A DNA stretch of 11,615 nucleotides from contig MU646407.1 in NCBI GenBank assembly GCA_026770585.1, positions 614,395 to 626,009 of the forward strand, read 5' to 3'. The notes below the pieces were generated by a model, which saw only the letters and a program-made list of their open reading frames with translations, had not been told where the DNA came from and made no database searches. Every line of letters begins with the position of its first letter. The stretch's first letter is position 1. The translations under genes were made by a program, and so were the position numbers. The DNA comes from Baffinella frigidus. Its lineage: Eukaryota > Cryptophyceae > Cryptomonadales > Baffinellaceae. Shown here piece after piece: positions 11,102 to 11,615 of the stretch.

Positions 11102-11173
11102 CTGAATCTAAACCCTGAACCCTGACCCCCCCCACACACACCGCTCTAGTGGTTGAGGGTTTGGGGTGCGGGG
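11102..11173. repeat. Short telomere-like patches in both orientations
   Basis: CTAAACCCTGAACCCTGACC on the C strand, then a G-strand-like GAGGGTTTGGGGTGCGGGGT. They lie just before the decayed GARLDL copies. Confidence 0.55.
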
Positions 11174-11250
11174 TGTCCTCGGCGCCCGCCTCAACCTTGA
11201 GGCTATGAAGGTCGAGGCGCCCGCCCCGACCTTGGGGCTAACGAGTGTGA
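11174..11250 (+). pseudogene. Two decayed copies of the GARLDLQ exon end
   Basis: GTCCTCGGCGCCCGCCTCAA with CCTTGAGGCTATGAAG, then GTCGAGGCGCCCGCCCCGAC with CTTGGGGCTAACGAG. Both align to GGCGCCCGCCTCGACCTCCA|GGTTATGAG of exon 10708. In both the donor GT is GC (GAG|GCTATG, GGG|GCTAAC), which would disable a GT donor. Confidence 0.7.
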
Positions 11251-11259
11251 CTCGTCCAG

Positions 11260-11359
11260 TTCACGGAGACCACCAGGCGTGTCAAAACGCTCACTCTCAA
11301 GGTCGAGGAACTCAGAGCTTATGGGCCGCGGGGATTTGAACTGAACCCCCTTGTGTCCC
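11260..11359 (+). CDS. Exon (FTETTRRVKTLTLKVEELRAYG...)
   Basis: The acceptor is CTCGTCCAG and it starts in phase 0, matching 10767 and 10915. It reads FTETTRRVKTLTLKVEELRA, a charged coiled-coil-like helix. The 3' end is uncertain. A strong donor CCC|GTGAGT at 11359 leaves phase 1, which does not match the next exon's preferred phase 0. An internal AAG|GTCGAG at 11301 would give phase 0 but cut the helix. Confidence 0.55.
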
Positions 11360-11405
11360 GTGAGTGCTGTTTCTGCTAAACCCTAAACCTTAACCCCTGC
11401 GTCAG

Positions 11406-11486
11406 GTGGGGGAGGAGAAGATCTCGCTGGCGCCGTCGGCGCTTGCGCCCCCAGCGAGCGACTCCAAACTCTCGCTCCTCGACGAG
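11406..11486 (+). CDS. Last exon in the window (VGEEKISLAPSALAPPASDS...)
   Basis: The acceptor CCTGCGTCAG follows AAACCCTAAACCTTAACCCC, again telomere-like, and the donor is GAG|GTGCCT. It has 27 codons, phase 0 at both ends, reading VGEEKISLAPSALAPPASDS then KLSLLDE. The Ala/Pro/Ser-rich linker ends in an acidic leucine-rich stretch. The gene continues beyond the window. Confidence 0.65.
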
Positions 11487-11490
11487 GTGC

Positions 11491-11559
11491 CTTTGTGTGT
11501 GTGTGTTTGTGTGTCATTTATACATGTATATAGAGCGCGCGCGAGAGAGAGAGAGAGAG

Positions 11560-11592
<33 letters not shown>

Positions 11593-11615
11593 TATATATA
11601 TAGAGAGAGAGAGAG
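11491..11615. repeat. Compound microsatellite: GT, then GA and TA
   Basis: TTTGTGTGTGTGTGTTTGTG, then GCGCGCGCGAGAGAGAGAGA, then alternating (TA)n and (GA)n blocks to the window end. It lies in the intron after 11486. Confidence 0.95.

Overview
The window looks like nuclear DNA of a GC-rich eukaryote, probably an alga or another protist, whose telomere repeat is of the TTTAGGG/CCCTAAA type. That type is known from plants, green algae, chlorarachniophytes and several alveolates. Three things point to a spliced nuclear genome: short coding islands bounded by CAG acceptors and GT donors, no prokaryotic gene layout, and degenerate telomere-like repeats in the non-coding stretches. I cannot name the organism or the gene product.

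My main reading is one multi-exon gene on the + strand that runs across the window and is open at both ends. From about 4070 to 11486 a chain of short exons keeps one frame with matching phases at most junctions: 4070-4125, 4453-4504, 4920-5020, 5869-5952, 6480-6632, 7307-7373, 8382-8452, 8997-9091, 9664-9742, 10708-10767, 10880-10915, 11260-11359 and 11406-11486. The junction of the last two is unsettled. Upstream, 271-997, 2275-2365, 2784-2818 and 3095-3264 are weaker candidates for the 5' part. The predicted protein has a disordered Ser/Pro/Ala-rich N-terminal part, a Ser-Pro-Ser-Lys repeat block, a mixed central part with a Lys/Glu-rich segment, and a charged helical, probably coiled-coil, C-terminal part.

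The rest is repeat-built. (1) Degenerate telomere-like tracts fill many introns, almost always with the C-rich strand as the sense strand and often ending just before a CAG acceptor. (2) At least ten exons exist as tandem intact and decayed copies, and telomeric tracts or small inverted-repeat elements lie between the copies. (3) A dispersed family of about 50 bp with ends AAGTTGAC/GTCAACTT occurs in at least twelve copies, in both orientations. (4) Several different MITE-like elements of about 60-150 bp with terminal inverted repeats lie between exons, and one has a tRNA acceptor/T-arm-like core.

By region: 1-1000 is GC-rich possible 5' coding sequence. 1000-3090 holds telomeric tracts and a triplicated exon/inverted-repeat array. 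3095-4070 holds the Ser/Lys repeat exon, a 63 bp duplication and a head-to-head telomeric junction. 4070-6632 holds the central exons with MITEs. 6633-9100 holds three sets of duplicated exons. 9100-10440 holds inverted-repeat elements and a second exon/inverted-repeat array. 10444-11615 holds a tRNA-like MITE, the C-terminal exons and terminal microsatellites.
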